This document shows positions 46,476 through 57,709 of a DNA stretch of 64,000 nt, piece after piece. This stretch comes from Alectoria sarmentosa (lineage: Eukaryota; Ascomycota; Lecanoromycetes; Lecanorales; Parmeliaceae), in contig WOGZ01000070.1 in assembly GCA_009733775.1 (NCBI GenBank), positions 1 to 64,000 of the forward strand. The letters run 5' to 3'. The notes below the pieces were generated by a model that did no database searches, had not been told where the DNA came from, and saw nothing but the letters and a program-made list of their open reading frames with translations. Positions within the stretch are counted from its first letter, which is position 1, and each line of letters begins with the position of its first letter. A program made the position numbers and the translations under genes.

Positions 46476-48362
46476 ATGTCGTTGAAGCAGGTCAGACCCA
46501 CCGATTCGCCTAAAGCTGACCTCGAATCTAACATCATTGCAATGCAGGAAATCGAGACTTGGGTCGAGGCAATCGCTTTCTACGAGAACAATGACTTTGA
46601 CTCAGCGTTGAGGACCTTCGACAACATTCCGGATACAGCAAAGATACTCTTCAACTGTGGCGTCATACATGCTACGCTGGGCGAGCATAAGAAAGCGGTG
46701 GGTATCACAAAGGGCCGTAGGAGTTGGAGTGAGATCTGACGTGGTTTTAGGTCGAGTACTATCAACGAGCGATCGACCGGGACAATTACCTTGCAATTGC
46801 ATACTTCCAACAAGGCGTTTCAAATTTTCTGGTAGGCGATTTCGAGGAGGCAATGGCAAATTTCAACGACGCGCTCCGGTTCTTAAGGGGAAACAGATTC
46901 ATCAACTACGAGCAATTGGGCCTGAAGTTTAGACTGTATTCATGTGAGGTACTGTTCAATAGGGGACTATGCTCCATATACATACAACAGAAAGAGGCCG
47001 GAATGGAAGATTTGCACATTGCTGCCAAAGAAAAGGAGAAACAGGACCATGATGTTATTGACGAAGCTATTGCGGAGGAAGCCGAGGTAACTATTCAATC
47101 AATTGACACGTCCAGCATTGGCTCATGTTAGATAGGGATATACTGTCTTCTCAATTCCCGTCGGAGTCATTTACCGGCCGAACGCGGCCAAGGTGAAGAA
47201 TCTTAAGACCAAAGACTATCTGGGGAAGGCAAGATTAATAGCCGCGTCTGAGCAAGGCAATGCTCTCGCTGGGACAGCGAGTGCCGACACAAAAGCACAT
47301 GCAGCTGCTACAAACAGAAGCGTAGACGATCGTCCCCCAAACTCCATATCCTATGGTGCCTCCCATATGGTCAAGTCAAACCTATACAGCAGATCCAGAC
47401 AGCAATCCGAACCACCAGGTCACCGCAACATGTTCCCACCCACACCACCACCAGAGAACGACCCCATCCGCCCAGCATTCATGACAGCTTCAACTTCTCC
47501 ACCCAGCAACTCACTTCCTCTATCTCGAGCATCCATCCTCACCAACACCCCACCTTCCAAGCCCCTCCGCCCCGAACCTCTAAACCTCGAAGTAATCACC
47601 CAAGAGAAGCCCCGCATAGGCACCACCCGCACGGCCTCTGAGCCTCGCGGTCCCTCCTTTCGCCGTCCACGCAACCACCGCGAGCGCGACCACTCCGCGC
47701 GGCCTCGATTATTTGGGGAAACCACTCCTCACCGCCCACACTCTAACGGGGATGATGCGGACTTCGAAGAGTATCCCGCGGAGCTCTATTCAATGGACCC
47801 TCACACCACCCGCGAACACAACTCTCCTCGAAAACCCCACTCTTCGCACCACTACTCCTCAGACACCGGTAGCCAACGGCAGCGGAGGAGCGGCCGCTCG
47901 AAAAGCAGGCAGAGGAGAGAGCATTACAGTATAGACGAAGAACCCTCGGAAGATCCCGGCACGGCATCTACAACCTCCTCTCTCGACGAATACGAAATCC
48001 TTCATAACGCTGGCGGTGGGCTTTCTCGCCCTTGCGCCCAATCCAACAGCCGAAGAGGCGCCTCCCGCTCTCGTCAATATGTCTATCGATTGAAGGATGT
48101 AAGAGTGAAAGTCCACTATGGGGATGATGCGAGATTTATAATGCTGACGCCTGATGTGGCGTTTGCGTCTTTCGTGGGCAAAGTGAAGGAGAAGCTTCAC
48201 CTGAAGGGTGATTGTAAGTGTAAGATACAAGATGAGGGCGACTTGATCACTATGGGGGATGGAGATGACTGGGACATGGCGATGTCCAGTGTGAGGAAGG
48301 AGGCGAGGGCAGAAGGGGTGGAGATGGGAAAGATGGAAGTTTGGATTATAGACGTTGCATGA
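46476..48362 (+). CDS. noxR: NoxR, p67phox-like regulator of NADPH oxidase
   Basis: Cytosolic activator that binds Rac and recruits the polarity machinery to NoxA/NoxB during differentiation and infection. Exons: 46476-46490, 46548-46697, 46751-47086, 47136-48362; 575 aa. The first exon encodes only MSLKQ, then EIETWVEAIAFYENNDFDSA. TPR region about 1-180 (ILFNCGVIHATLGEHKKA, AIAYFQQGVSNFLVGDFEEA, CEVLFNRGLCSIYIQQKEAG). Next GYTVFSIPVGVIYRPN and KTKDYLGKARL, the activation-domain-like stretch. The middle is long, Pro/Ser/Arg-rich and disordered. C-terminal PB1 domain from about 485 (RVKVHYGDDARFIML ... GDGDDWDMAM). Intron 1 is 57 nt with no in-frame stop. Confidence 0.92.
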
Positions 48363-48568
48363 TGGGAGGCAAGTCTAATGAACATGATTATGGTTGACAT
48401 GGCGAGGCGTTTTCGGATAACCGTGAGCATCTTCCTGTGTCTGGGCATTCTCCTTCCTCTAGCATATTCCCCTTGGCATATATACCACAATAATCGGCAT
48501 CTTTCAAACCCTTAGTGCGCCAACCTCCATGGTATCTGAGCATCCCTCCGTCAAGAACCTTTGATCTT

Positions 48569-49924
48569 TCACCCTCCACCTTGGACCTTTCCATAGACAC
48601 TCCTCCTCAAACTCGAGGGAAATGGTGGTGGCGGCCTCATGCTCAGCGAATGAAAATGATTGATCGGCCCATTCCCATGTCCCAGATCGAAACTCGTCTG
48701 GATGCCTGCTTCGACGTAACGAACAGCCATTTCCACGGCGTCCGGCATGTCGTTGGTCCGATCGAGAGATTTGGATAGGGCGATGCCGGAGGCGATTGCT
48801 GCTATAACGGGAATTAGCTCATCTTCTGCAACGGACCTGGGGCGCGACTTGTTTTTTGACTGTCAGGGAACCAGAATGATGCTGAATGCTTTGTATTCCG
48901 GTATGAACGGAATAATAGCTATGAAGAGGTTTACATGCTGTGAAGCTCGAATATGTAGGCATTGCCAAGCCGCGCTAGGCCCAATCGGGCCGCGTACTGG
49001 GAAGGCAGGATGGAACCATGACATTGACCATCCAAAGCCACCTGTCAAGAGGGAGAAAACCGTGTCACTGTGAAAAGTACAGAAAAGAGCTCTGTGAGAT
49101 CTACAAGCGATGGGGCTAGCCTGAGTGAAAATTGCTAAAACAAGGGCATGGGCTTTGGGGAGAGCTTACATGCAAGGGAACAACCAGTGCCATGCGTATT
49201 CTTGCTGGAAAGGTAGCCCGTCTCGTAGATCGTTGCCTCACGGCCGTCATAAAGAACGTCCACGATACTGTGCCGATCAGCCTCTTCTTTTGAGATGTGA
49301 CCATCCTTCGTAAGGGGCAGATGCCCGCCTTTAATCAAAACATAGCGGGGCCCAAGACTCTGAAGTACCCTGGCTATGTTGACAATGTCGTCCAAGGAAT
49401 TGGTTTCAGGGACTTCTAACCTGGCGTTCTGGAGCAACAGTCGAGCTTCAGGGATATTTGGTGTCAGAATAGTAGTCAGTGGTAGAAGGTTCATTCGGAG
49501 ATTTTGGACGGCTTCATTTGGAAGCAGCTGAGCTCCGCTTGTTGCAATCATGACGGGGTCAACGACAGTGGTTGGTTCCCCATGCTTCTTCAGAGCTTCT
49601 GCTACTGCATCAACAGTGCTTGCGGAAGCTAGCATGCCAATCTTGATAACATCGACACCAATGTCATTGAGGCAGGTGTCTATTTGTTTGACCACGAAGT
49701 CGGAGGGCACATAGTGGATGCCAAAGACACCCTGAGTATTTTGAGCAGTCAGGGCAGTGGTTGCGGTCATGGCATAGCACCCATGAGCAGTAATCACTTT
49801 CTGATCAGCTTCGAGTCCGCTGTAGTTGTGTTAGCTATGAACAGGACGTTGCGCAGAGGCTCGAGACTGACGCTCCTCCGGAGCTATCTGAGCCAGCAAT
49901 GACAAGTATTCGTCTTCTGTCCAT
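48569..49924 (-). CDS. thi20: Hydroxymethylpyrimidine (phosphate) kinase, ThiD type, without TenA domain
   Basis: Phosphorylates HMP and HMP-P in thiamine synthesis. Exons: 49924-49872, 49819-49170, 48801-48569; 311 aa. Motifs: VIAGSDSSGGAG at the N-terminus (ribokinase-fold nucleotide/HMP loop), ALTAQNTQGV, IKIGMLAS, DPVMIATSGAQLL, LTPNIPEARLLL, LIKGGHLP, and the catalytic anion hole KNTHGTGCSLASAIASG. The end is HGNGPINHFHSLSMRPPPPF plus a short tail. Yeast Thi20 and many fungal relatives carry a C-terminal TenA domain; none is visible in the 206 bp before the convergent noxR gene. The second intron is long (48802-49169, 368 nt); I found no TPP-riboswitch CUGAGA core in it. Confidence 0.88.
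48802..49169 (-). other. Long intron 2 of the ThiD-type kinase
   Basis: 368 nt, GTAAGC donor and TTATAG acceptor, joining CSLA-S to AIASG in the catalytic motif. It contains a 61-codon frame that does not match ThiD. I checked it for the conserved TPP aptamer strings (CUGAGA, ACCUGA) and saw none. Confidence 0.5.
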
Positions 49925-50257
49925 GTTGATCGAACCGCAAATCCGCTTTTCTTGAATCACTATGTACTATATGCTGTCTCGGTCAGGTGGGTTTGAATGT
50001 GGTCACACGCATCGCGTTGGAAGGAAAGAAAGCGAAATGTACACGTACGAGTGAGTACGAGTACGAGTACGTCATTGCCGAACCGTCTTTCGGCAGGAGC
50101 AACCCTCAGACTCAGACTCGGACTCGGTTTCGGACTCGGACTCGCTGCCACAAAATTTGGCCTTTTTTGCAGGGCACGTCCACTGAGGCGTGACTACATC
50201 GGTACAAGAGAAGAGACAAAGCTTTCATCTTCGCAGTATACTCTGCTCGGACTGCTT
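49925..50257. promoter_or_regulatory. ThiD kinase promoter with GAGTAC and ACTCGG repeats
   Basis: The 333 bp between the F-box gene stop and the kinase start hold tandem GAGTAC/GTACGA hexamers (about 50050-50070) and CAGACT/CGGACTCGG hexamer repeats (about 50106-50143). No gene. Confidence 0.45.
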
Positions 50258-52375
50258 CTACCCATCGATGGCCCAAATCTTTACCTGTGACTGTAAGATC
50301 CGAAACAGTTTCTGACAGCTTGCGTGCTCTTTCCAAGATTGAGAACCATGAAGCTTCGTGGCAGCTATGTATTCAGTGTCGAGTAAATCAGTCAGAGTCC
50401 CCTTCGAACTCAGAAATCTCCGGATCTGACGATACCCCTTAGTATGGGAATGACAATGGAATGTTTCATACGTGTAGGGCCTTTTTACCTCTGAACAACA
50501 TGAAGTCAAACCGTCCGTCTACCTTTGAGGTCATTGTCTCTCTAATCATAGACTGCTCCTCGTCAGTCAAATTGAAATCCACGTCCTGCATCGCTATGTT
50601 GAGAAGTAGCCCATTATTGCCTGGACCAAGGCTCAAGATGAAGTCCATAACCCCGTTTGAGGTGAAGCGGGTTTGAGCATTGAATTCAAGCCTTCGCAGG
50701 GATTTCATAGAAGCCATGTCACTCCATATGGCGTTAGTAATGGCGTAGCCACTTGACTCCCATACTTCAAGTCTTGGCAGGTTCCTCGCCAAAGTGCAGA
50801 AGTGCTTGTCCAGAAAGTAGTCCGAGACCTCCTGAAGTCGCATGTCCGTGAGGTTCCCGAGCTTGCTCAATGATTCCACAAGAAAATCGACGTCTTCGGG
50901 GTTATCACTGCTCTCGCCTTTCAGCCATAGATCTTGAAGACTCGTCTGTTGCGAAAGTGCCCCATGAAAGTCTCGGCTTTCGGACATCAGATAGCCCTCG
51001 AGGGCTAGTTTAGTAAGGTGAATGCTGCTTTCAAGCAGCACAGGCGTTAACAGAGCTGGTGCACTGAGTAAATTGTAAAGGGAGATTGTCCGCAGCTCTT
51101 TGCACTGGCATAGCCAAGCAACGACTTCGAGGAAGACGTCGTTATGTCTCTTCTCGAGGTCTTGGGTTGCGATGCCGTTCTCTGAAAGCAATAATGAGGT
51201 CAAATTGGTACAGCCTTTCAGCATAGATAGCGCTGGTATCGATTCGGCTTGTATGCCATTGAGTTTCAGTTCAGCCAGAGTCTCCCGATGACGATTCAGC
51301 GCTATAAAACTTTCGGCTCCGATTCGAGAGACGCTGAAGATCTCAAAAGATACCAAAGATTGAGGACGTATATCATTAAGGAAAGCAGCGAAGTGTTGGT
51401 CCGCATCATCCTTTTGCCTAAAATTGTATTAGGATGGGTGTCCGAATTTCTAGTAGTATGATCGTACCAGCCATAGAATTGCAGAGCCTTGAACAAGGGG
51501 CAATGCGATTGAATGAGATTTCCTGCGCCCTCCAGGGCTTCTCCTCGGTACACATTCAGACGCTGTAGATTGGGCAGCTTTGGTATACATTGAGATAGTA
51601 CCGTGTTGAGGACTGACGGATATTCAACATGTGGCTCTGACATACGACACAGGCAGGGACTTACTGGACCCAGATAGCTCTTCCAACATTGGGGTCTGCG
51701 TCGCAATCACTAGGAAAAGGATCACTGATTATCCCACTAAGGGGAGACGAGTACCGCACCTTCCAAGAGTCGATTAGCTGTCGTCTCAGCATCGATCCGA
51801 AGACCACTCTTTTTGCTGGAGATCTGAACATTTCGATTGACTTCGAACTTCTCCAGTCCATCCTTGAAGAACATGCTGATCCAAATCAGCGCTTTACGAA
51901 GTAATTCCCAATGCTACTCAAGCTCACCCACTGGTGTTGCCCAAGAATCTAGTGTCCTGGAGCAGATACTCGAGATCCTGAAGACTCAAGGTGCGCACAT
52001 ATTTTGAATAAGGAAACAAAGTCTTGCCCAAGCTGGAGAGTATAAGTGACCTCCACATACTCGCCCATTTCCCAATAAGCTGCTCTCGTCCTTTCTCGTA
52101 TGCAGCTCTGCTAGTTCTTTGTTGTGGGGCCATCTCGATTTCATCGTTGTAGGCGCTCGTAACGGGGGCCACATCGTGCATACTGCGATACGTCAGCATC
52201 AATCTCTGATTCTTGTGCGAGAGCAAGGCCTCGTATACCGATAGATGCTGGCTAGAGCAGGAACAGCAAGCTGCTTTCCGGCGCGAGCACAATGGTAGAG
52301 TGTGTCGAAATCCCTCTGTTCCCATAGCTGGTGGCAGATCATGTGCAGAAGATCATCTGGGAGTAGCGCTGCCAT
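50258..52375 (-). CDS. F-box/leucine-rich-repeat-like protein
   Basis: Exons: 52375-52239, 52182-51928, 51875-51760, 51709-51665, 51612-51468, 51417-50472, 50425-50258; 603 aa. The N-terminus MAALLPDDLLHMICHQLWEQ, then FDTLYHCARAGKQLAVPALA, is an F-box-like segment that would bind Skp1 in an SCF ubiquitin ligase. The rest shows irregular LRRs: LPNLQRLNVYRGEAL, TLAELKLNGIQAESIPAL, LKGCTNLTSLLLSENGI, LGNLTDMRLQEV, MKSLRRLEFNAQT. Substrate unknown. Six introns of 46-56 nt, each with consistent phase; intron 4 uses 51613 rather than a nearer AG that would leave 28 nt. Divergent with RAD9, starts 155 bp apart. Confidence 0.78.
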
Positions 52376-52529
52376 GGTCGCTGGAAAATTGGAGTCTCCG
52401 TTGTCGTGGTGGAGATCGTTTGGTCGAAGTGCAATGGGTCCAAGATTGTTGTATCGAAGCGCGGAGACGCGAAGCCTAGCGCGTCTCTCACGAATACACC
52501 TGGCAACAGACTAGCCACCATTGATGAGT

Positions 52530-54006
52530 ATGAATACACTCAGTTTCTCCCTGACGCTCGAGGGTGTAGTCCGTATCCACGACGCAGTCTCGTGCCTTGC
52601 AAAATTCAGCGAAGTGGTGTCATTGGAAGCTCGCGATGATAAAGTGCGAGAAACTCCATCCTTTCTTGTTATACGTAGATGTCCATACTAATCAGCATCT
52701 CCAAACCAGCTTGTCCTTACTGCTTTGAATTCCTCTAAGTCTGCTTATGCATCTTTCTCCTTGGACAAGACTGTCTTTTTCGAGAAGTACATTTTCAATG
52801 TCACCCAGGCCAAAGATCAACAGTCTACTGAAGATGCAGGAGCTCGCTTTACATGTCAATTGTACAACAAAGTATAAACGTCAGGTCTTCTATATGCATG
52901 TCGTTTCCTCTAATTTCCATCAGGCGCTTCTCTCCGTCTTCAAGGGCCGATTAGGCGATGTACGAGACAAAGACACGGCTGTTGAACGCTGCGAGTGTCA
53001 TATTCAAGATCAGCATGATAAGACTGAGTGCCGCCTCATCATAAAGATGGTCTGCAGGCATGGTGTGTATACGTCCTCAATTGATCTTGAGATGCTAATA
53101 CATGCGGCGACTGAAAGGTGTCATAAAGACCTACAAGCTTACATACGAGTCAGTCGAGGTGATGCACGCTTTATTCAATAAGAGCGCGGCGAAAAACACA
53201 TGGACCATTGGCGCCAACACTTTGAGGTCGTTTGCTGAGTATTTCGGGGCCAATACCGAGCAGTTGGATATCTCTTCAGAAGGCGGACGGACAACATTCA
53301 CGAGCTATACAGAGAAAATAATGAATGGGCGAGGTTTGCACCCTCAATCTTAGGAATGGCGTAAGTCCTGTTTACTGATGCTAATATAGACGTACTGAGG
53401 CAGCCTCTGCAGACATCGATTACTATAGACAATTTAGACTTCGAAGACTTCAAGGTAGAGGAACAGCTTCATATCGGCATAAGCGTCAAAGACTTTAAAG
53501 CCATCGTCACGCACGCCGAAACGCTCAAGACGAGCATCACGGCCTTGCACTCCTTCCCTACCAGGCCAATGCAACTAAGCTATCACGAGCATGGCATGCA
53601 GTGCGAATTCACCCTCATGACCATCGGAGATTATCGAGGAGGCTCTGTCACGCCCGCTCCTGCTGCGGCAGGGCAAAAGTCGGCCGCGCCAGCTGAGAGA
53701 GCTCCATCACGCCATTCTACTGTCCAGACTGCTGTTCAGCCGAAGACAACGACCATGCCGCCACCAAGCCAACCACTATCACACAGCTTTACCAGAGAGC
53801 CGCAAAGCCAAAGAATGCAGAGACCTTCACCTCCACCTCCAAAGGCCAGCTTAGACCCCGAGAGCTTGTTCCTGCCAGCTGACGAAGACGATGATCGCAT
53901 ATGGGGCGAGAAGAACTATGATGACGAGCAGGATACGCTTGGATGGAATGCGAGTGCCAACAATGTAAACCATCTTGTCGTTGTTCGAGCCGTCAACTCA
54001 CAGTAA
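52530..54006 (+). CDS. rad9: Rad9, subunit of the 9-1-1 checkpoint clamp
   Basis: PCNA-like clamp subunit loaded at damaged DNA with Hus1 and Rad1 to activate the ATR-type checkpoint. Exons: 52530-52643, 52710-52871, 52924-53062, 53118-53333, 53390-54006; 415 aa. MNTLSFSLTLEGVVRIHDAV and CLAKFSEVVSLEAR, then LNSSKSAYASFSLDK, begin the first clamp domain; the second ends with YHEHGMQCEFTLMTIGDY at about residue 280. The tail is Pro/Ser/Gln-rich with an acidic DEDDDRIWGEKNYDDEQDTLGW and conserved WNAS end, as in fungal Rad9 tails that bind TopBP1/Rad4. Intron 4 uses a GTTTGC donor. Confidence 0.9.
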
Positions 54007-54626
54007 ATTAGGGTCCAAATGATCGAAGAAAGGACCAGCAAAGCTCTTCGAGGTTACCACCATATCCGACTTGGCAGGAAGAAGACCCAAACAGCCGCAT
54101 ACCGCCAACGCAAAAGATCTCCGAAGCATGTCGAATCTTCACCTCCATCTGTTTTCTTTGCCAGCTAATACCACTGCAGATCCAAGGCCTTTTTGGTGAC
54201 TGAGATTTCTTCGCCCATCGGACTGACGCTGCGAGAATTTGCCCGGCCTATCAGACTGAGTTGCGTCATTTAGGCTCGATCATCTAAGAGTAGTGTGTCA
54301 GTCGATTCTCTGCTCTTTAGATTGGCTGAGGCTGACTCGACCTTGGTAGGAAGCGTGAATGCTAGAGCGGTTTCGAATGGAACAAAGCGCTAGGTTCGTT
54401 ACCAGATCTCCCATCAATTCATATACTGCTCATACCTTCAGAATGGGAACGGCCACAGAGTAAAAAATTCGCCATAACCGGTCCTATCGATTTGAATGCC
54501 GATGGTACCTTCGAGACCAAAAGCACCACAGAGCAGGGCCTTAATACCCAAAACTTCGGTCACACTCCGAAGTGTTCTCGATTCAGTGACTCTCAATCGA
54601 CCTTGTTGGTGGTAATGCTTTTTTGT
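54007..54626. other. Convergent 3' flanks of RAD9 and the RCC1-like gene
   Basis: About 620 bp with no recognisable gene or repeat. Confidence 0.5.
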
Positions 54627-55694
54627 TCAAGTCTCAAGATCATTCGCCCAGAAAAAGCTTGTGGCACACCCAGCTCCGACTCCGGCCACTTTCATAGAAT
54701 AATCCAAACTAGAGTTTGGAATCTCGTTCCACTTGCCCTTAACATCTCCATTTTCATCTGTGCCGGAACCGCAATTACCGTGCTCACCCCAACCCCAGCT
54801 GATGACCTTTCCTTCCTTTGTCAACGCGATCACATGCTCACTCCCCACAGCGATCATCTCGATATGCGGCAGACCATGCGGGGCGAGTTGGCCGTGGTCA
54901 TTACGGCCCCAAGATCTGATCTTGCCTGATTCTTCCAAGACGAAAATACTACCCCAGCTGGCTCCTATGTCTTTCCAATTAGGAATCGAAGTCGGTGCTT
55001 GAGATTGAACGTCCCATTTGGTTGAACCCAGAATCTTATGTCGACCACTCGATGGCTCTCCCACCAGGTAAGTGAACTCCCTTCCGCAGACAGCGCGAAC
55101 GATCTTAAAGCCCACATCTGTGAATCTCCGTGGTGTCCAAACGATCTCCTCTGGGTGACTCAGTTGGCCTTTACGGCCATTTCCCCAGCCATAGACCGTT
55201 CCGTCTTCCAAGACAACCACTGCGTGGTCAACGCCACAAGCAACATCCACAACCTTTGACCAATGAAGGATTGGAGGAAAGTTTGGGAGCATTTGCAGTC
55301 CTACAGAAGCTGATATCCCGCCTGTGCCTTGTTCACCTTTTGGGCCTAACCCAGTTGTATACACTTCATCCTCCGAGTTCACGAAGATTGAGCCATCCCA
55401 GAAAGCTGAACATAATTTCACTTTATTACCTAAGGCTGACATGTATGTCTTCTGGTAGATGGGCATTGAGCTCATTGACCAGCCTAACTGCACTCTTCCA
55501 TCCCAAGGCAGACCCGCGGAATACACGGTCCCTTCATCATATAGTATCAAAGTATGGTTGCCTCCTGCTACGACCATTAGTGGTGAGCCTTGTAGCTCTG
55601 AATTGAGCCAACATCTTTGAGGCGTAGATTGATCAACCGTATTTCCAATGCCCAGTTGCCCCGAGCCATTGGACCCGAAAGCATACAAAACCAT
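54627..55694 (-). CDS. RCC1-repeat protein, Ats1/Kti13-like
   Basis: Single-exon 355-aa protein built of RCC1 blades: MVLYAFGSNGSGQLGIGNTV, VVAGGNHTLILYDEGTVYSA, VDVACGVDHAVVVLEDGTVY then GWGNGRKGQL, IRSWGRNDHGQLAPHGL, MIAVGSEHVIALTKEGKVIS then WGWGEHGNCGSG. Length and a seven-bladed propeller fit yeast Ats1/Kti13 (333 aa), which works with Kti11/Dph3 in diphthamide and wobble-uridine modification; a different RCC1 protein is possible. It ends ATSFFWANDLET. Divergent from uS9; starts 203 bp apart. Confidence 0.8.
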   Translation of the reverse strand: MVLYAFGSNGSGQLGIGNTVDQSTPQRCWLNSELQGSPLMVVAGGNHTLILYDEGTVYSAGLPWDGRVQLGWSMSSMPIYQKTYMSALGNKVKLCSAFWDGSIFVNSEDEVYTTGLGPKGEQGTGGISASVGLQMLPNFPPILHWSKVVDVACGVDHAVVVLEDGTVYGWGNGRKGQLSHPEEIVWTPRRFTDVGFKIVRAVCGREFTYLVGEPSSGRHKILGSTKWDVQSQAPTSIPNWKDIGASWGSIFVLEESGKIRSWGRNDHGQLAPHGLPHIEMIAVGSEHVIALTKEGKVISWGWGEHGNCGSGTDENGDVKGKWNEIPNSSLDYSMKVAGVGAGCATSFFWANDLET

Positions 55695-55897
55695 ACTGAG
55701 AAGTTCTTGAAAGGTTTTGTTCGAGAGAAAGTTGTTGAAAGGACTGACTGCTCAGCTCTCTGCTCGAATCGATACCTTGGCGTTCAGCCCTGTACTCGCT
55801 TAGCGGAGTACTAGCGTACCGCACCACGCTAAGCGAAGGCGACAACCTCGTCGTTCTTCACCAGCAACATCTGCAACATTCTTAGTATTCCGCAATC

Positions 55898-56501
55898 ATG
55901 GCTACGACACAGAGTGTGCAGTGCTTCGGCAAAAAGAAAACTGGTATGTGAAGATGATCTGTCTTGCCGCTATGAAACCTCTAATACGATGATCTCAGCA
56001 ACCGCCGTCGCACATTGCAAGGTAGCCTTCACTCACCCAGTCAGAAAGCGCGCTCAAGCCAGCTGACAACCACTCCTCCAGGCTGGAAAAGGTCTCGTCA
56101 AAGTAAACGGCAAACCCCTCGCCCTCACTCAACCCGAAATACTTCGCTTCAAGGTAGACTTCTCTCACCTCTACCTATCGGTCCACCTCTGACAACGACT
56201 ACTATCACAGGTCTACGAACCACTCCTCATCGTCGGCCTTGACAAATTTGCCAATGTCGACATCCGCGTTCGCGTCTCAGGCGGTGGTCATACTTCTCAG
56301 ATCTACGCTATCCGCCAAGCCATCGCGAAGTCGATTGTGGCATATTACCAGAAATACGTGGACGAATATGCGAAGAACCAGTTGAAGCAGGCTTTGGTGA
56401 CGTACGACCGGACGCTGTTGGTGGCAGATAATAGGCGGTGTGAGCCAAAAAAGTTTGGAGGACCAGGAGCAAGAGCGAGGTACCAGAAATCCTATCGTTA
56501 G
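55898..56501 (+). CDS. rps16: 40S ribosomal protein uS9 (S16)
   Basis: Exons: 55898-55943, 55999-56021 (23 nt), 56082-56153, 56211-56501; 143 aa, the family length. MATTQSVQCFGKKKTATAVA, GLVKVNGKPL, RVRVSGGGHTSQIYAIRQAI and the C-terminal GPGARARYQKSYR, whose Arg tail contacts P-site tRNA, are all present. Three short introns in the 5' half are typical of fungal ribosomal protein genes. Confidence 0.97.
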
Positions 56502-57709
56502 GGTGGTCGTGGAAGTACGATGGACTGGATGTGGTGCTTCTTAGCTCGATAGTGTGGAAGAAGTCAATGATGCTCTCGAGATGTTCAGGCTTCCAGGCCT
56601 TCGGGGCTCAGGTCATAGCTGCTTCTGGTCGGCATTGATAAGCATGTGATGGACAGGAATACCAAACGCCCTTCTGGAATTCCTCTCCCTATCTTGGACA
56701 GGTTGGATCCTCGCAATTGCTTCGCACGTCAGCCGCTCGTTGAGATGTGCTCTTCCATGTTTAGTCGTCTTTTGTTCGAGGTCATCACAGCCAAGTTGAT
56801 CCTTGTTCGAGTAGATCCTGACTATCCTTGCAGCTTTCTACGGGCCCTCTCACATCCTTTCCTAGTCTCCAAACAGCACTTTGTGACATCTGTGTCTACC
56901 TTTTTCCACGCCCAATCACCTTTCTTCGAGACTACCAGACGCAGAACGCACTAGTCTTCTTTTCCAACATTCTTGTGCCCAGCCTGGCTTTTGCTTTAGA
57001 CCTTCACACAGTCCGCTTCGGCTTTTGCTGTTGGTGCACTGCCATTGTGACAGGAGTCTTTGACCTCGGCATTCACGATTGCATGTTTTAGGCTGGGCTG
57101 GTGACCAGGGTACTCTCTCTAGTGGATTTAATAGCAGTGCGGGGCTAACACGATTGTTAACATTTCCCCGTAGTTGTTTCGCCCCATGTGGTCCTGTGGA
57201 ATCAAGGAGATGTTGAAAACAGAACACTACCACGATCACTCCCGGGTGTGGCAGTCAACTGCCGGCCTTCTTCAACATTTCGTCATCTTCGGATTTGTTT
57301 CACTCACACATCAAGCATTTCCCCAACCCTTGCTTTCTTTACCCCAGATTCTAATCTGACGACCAACCGAACATCTTAGTTATCACAGGGCGTGTCTCTC
57401 TCCTAACCATTCTCGCAGCCTCGCACAGACCCTATGCTACTATCTCACCACCTCCCGGCATACGTCTTCACTTGCCGATTTCGCTACAAGCTCCGCTCAG
57501 ACTCTCGACTTGCGAATCGCACTCCCTGCTTTTGAGGCATGTTTTCCCTTTGCAACAAACAGCGGCTGAAAGCCGAGGTAGAAATTCCTTCGAGGGGATG
57601 GGAATGCCTTTGTGGGTAGGGGATGCGTACATATATACCTCTTCACTATACACCATGAGAAGGACCATTGCCAGAGACTTTATCTGAATCACAGTTATTA
57701 CGAATCATA
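56502..57709. promoter_or_regulatory. Intergenic region between uS9 and cutinase
   Basis: 1.2 kb, no convincing gene. Small frames on both strands have no family features. A TACATATATACCTC TATA-like box lies at 57629-57642, about 70 nt before the cutinase ATG. Confidence 0.45.

Noticed and set aside
48802..49169. TPP riboswitch in the long intron of the thiamine-pathway kinase
   Set aside because: Neither strand of the intron shows the conserved CUGAGA and ACCUGA-type aptamer strings, and fungal TPP riboswitches are known mainly in other thiamine genes.
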